Shown piece by piece: positions 4,407-5,886 of a DNA stretch of 5,886 nt. The DNA comes from Clostridia bacterium. GTDB lineage: Bacteria > Bacillota > Clostridia > Oscillospirales > CAG-272. The position numbers and the translations under genes are program-made. Location: NCBI GenBank assembly GCA_017457465.1, contig JAFTHJ010000138.1, forward strand, positions 1 to 5,886, in the 5' to 3' direction. The first letter of the stretch is position 1, and every line of letters starts with the position of its first letter. The notes beneath the pieces are model-generated. The model saw only the letters and a program-made list of their open reading frames with translations, did not search any database and was not told the DNA's origin.

Positions 4407-5886
4407 ATGTTAGAGATACGCAACATTACCAAAATATACCGCTCAAAGGCGGGAAATTCGGTTAAGGCGCTCGATAACGTGAGCGTAACCTTTCCCGAAA
4501 CGGGAATGGTTTTTATCCTCGGTAAGTCGGGAAGCGGAAAATCAACCCTTCTGAATGTTATCGGAGGACTTGACGGCTGTGATAGCGGTGAGTTTATAAT
4601 CAAGGGAAAATCCTCTGCGGATTTTGCGGGTTCTGATTTCGACTCCTACAGAAATACCTTTATCGGATTTATCTTTCAGGAGTATAACGTCCTCGATGAC
4701 TTTACTGTTGGGGCAAATATAGGACTTGCGCTCGAGCTTCAGGGAAAGAAGGCGACGAGTGAGCAGATATCCGCGATACTCGGTCAGGTCGATATGCTTG
4801 ATTACGCGAAGCGTAAGCCTAATGAACTGTCGGGAGGACAGAAGCAGAGAGTGGCGATAGCCCGTGCTCTGGTTAAAGACCCCGAGATAATTATGGCGGA
4901 CGAACCGACGGGTGCGCTTGACTCAAACACGGGAAAGCAGATTTTTGATACTCTCAAGGAGCTTTCGAAAACAAAGCGTGTCATCGTGGTTTCGCACGAC
5001 AGAGATTTTGCCGAAAGATACGGAGACCGTATCATTGAGATGCAGGACGGTAGGATTTTTACCGACGTCACCAAGCACGAGGTGGCTGCTACGGCTATCA
5101 GCGACGGAATCGTGCGGATGTCGGATAATCTTCTCAAGATAGAGAAGGGATATCAGCTCACCGCAGAGGATGTGGCGCGTATAAACGAGTATCTTCTCGC
5201 GCAGGAGACCGATATCATAGTTTCGGGAAGCAAACGCCTTAATGACGGAGTCCGTTCTGCGGCGGGAATTTCCGAGAATAACACATCCTCGGTCTTTAAC
5301 GATACCGATGAAGAAAAGGATGTCAAAGCAAAGGAATACAAGAGTGACGAGACAAAATTCATCCGTTCGCGACTTCCTATGAAGAACGCGTTCAAGATGG
5401 GCTCGAGCAGCCTCGGACACAAAAAGTTCCGTCTTGTTATGACAATATTCCTTTCGCTTATCGCCTTTGCGCTCTTTGGCTTTGCCGATACACTCGGCGC
5501 ATATGATAAGGTGACGGCGGCAACCGATTCTATCATAGATTCAAATGTTCGGAATGCTTCGTTTTCGCTTTCACTCAGACATACCTGGACATACGGTGAT
5601 GAGAGCCGCTCCTATTTCAACAGCAGTTCCCTGAAAGATGACGATATCGCGTTACTGAAGGTAAAGACGGGAATTGATTTCATTCCCGTGTTTAACGGAA
5701 GTCCGGATTCTTATTCGGGTGGGAATATATCTTTTGCGGGTATGATGCAGTCCACTGCGGATATATCAAGCGAAAGCGTATATACGGGAAATCTTTACGG
5801 ACTTTCCTGTGTTGGTAGCGACAAGATAGATGAGCTTGGTTTTGCCGTATCGGGAGAGATGCCCGATGAAGATGGCGAAATTGCCA
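4407..5886 (+). CDS. ABC transporter, ATPase fused to MacB/FtsX-like permease (3' end outside window)
   Basis: The first 493 codons are present and the frame is open to the window edge. The ATPase domain (about 1-220) is complete and belongs to the MacB/LolD/BceA group: Walker A GKSGSGKST 39-47, Q-loop Gln91, signature LSGGQKQ 141-147, Walker B IIMADE 161-166, D-loop ALDS 170-173, and H-loop His197. A charged cytoplasmic linker (about 220-325) precedes the first membrane segment (about 343-363), flanked by KKFR on the inside. The rest is a large extracytoplasmic domain, with SGEMPDEDGEIA near the edge matching the usual 'G-x-(L/M)-P-x-x-x-x-E-I' of MacB-like core domains. Full-length relatives add three more membrane segments, so much of the permease should lie beyond 5886. 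Such proteins use ATP to drive an extracytoplasmic motion, exporting or resisting peptides, or acting on envelope processes rather than classic import. All ATPase residues look intact. It is divergent from the surface-protein genes. The substrate is unknown. Confidence 0.93.
   Translation, partial: MLEIRNITKIYRSKAGNSVKALDNVSVTFPETGMVFILGKSGSGKSTLLNVIGGLDGCDSGEFIIKGKSSADFAGSDFDSYRNTFIGFIFQEYNVLDDFTVGANIGLALELQGKKATSEQISAILGQVDMLDYAKRKPNELSGGQKQRVAIARALVKDPEIIMADEPTGALDSNTGKQIFDTLKELSKTKRVIVVSHDRDFAERYGDRIIEMQDGRIFTDVTKHEVAATAISDGIVRMSDNLLKIEKGYQLTAEDVARINEYLLAQETDIIVSGSKRLNDGVRSAAGISENNTSSVFNDTDEEKDVKAKEYKSDETKFIRSRLPMKNAFKMGSSSLGHKKFRLVMTIFLSLIAFALFGFADTLGAYDKVTAATDSIIDSNVRNASFSLSLRHTWTYGDESRSYFNSSSLKDDDIALLKVKTGIDFIPVFNGSPDSYSGGNISFAGMMQSTADISSESVYTGNLYGLSCVGSDKIDELGFAVSGEMPDEDGEIA

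Noticed and set aside
4343..5536. Several minus-strand open frames of 86 to 165 codons under the ABC transporter gene
   Set aside because: They overlap a frame with all the ABC ATPase motifs in order. None has a plausible start region or a recognisable product.
1..5886. CRISPR arrays, tRNA or rRNA genes, transposases and phage genes
   Set aside because: No spaced direct repeats, tRNA-like or rRNA-like segments, or mobile-element proteins were seen on either strand.

Overview
The window looks like chromosomal DNA from an anaerobic, gut-type Clostridia bacterium, probably of the Oscillospiraceae/Ruminococcaceae kind. This is inferred from moderate GC content, AGGAG-type ribosome binding sites, a MacB-like fused ABC transporter of a form common in that group, Thr/Ala-rich linkers, and a C-terminal GGCGSS-hydrophobic-basic tail. 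No taxonomic marker gene is present, so the assignment is tentative.

Layout: (a) 1-111, an edge segment with no supportable gene. (b) 112-1794, minus strand, an exported repeat protein of about 560 residues with six GLUG-like solenoid units, a Thr/Ala linker and a cysteine-containing C-terminal anchoring tail. (c) 1795-1934, a gap that on the minus-strand transcript can fold into a long stacked hairpin with a GAAA tetraloop, and that carries an exact 8-base complement of the downstream gene's Shine-Dalgarno sequence. (d) 1935-4058, minus strand, a 707-residue lipoprotein with a pectate-lyase-3/GH28-like right-handed beta-helix and a C-terminal InlB-B-like module. (e) 4059-4406, a 348-bp divergent intergenic region with one good sigma-A-type promoter for each direction and several dyads between them. 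(f) 4407 to the window end, plus strand, the first 493 codons of an ATPase-permease ABC transporter.

The two minus-strand genes read in the same direction (lipoprotein first, repeat protein second). Both products are predicted to sit outside the membrane as beta-solenoids anchored by different means: an N-terminal lipid on the first, a C-terminal tail on the second. The ABC transporter is transcribed divergently from a shared control region. A functional link between transporter and surface proteins is possible but rests only on the shared region. The beta-helix lipoprotein may bind or cleave a polysaccharide, but its substrate cannot be read from the sequence.

The most unusual material is non-coding: the structured RNA between the two surface-protein genes, and the dyad-rich divergent control region.
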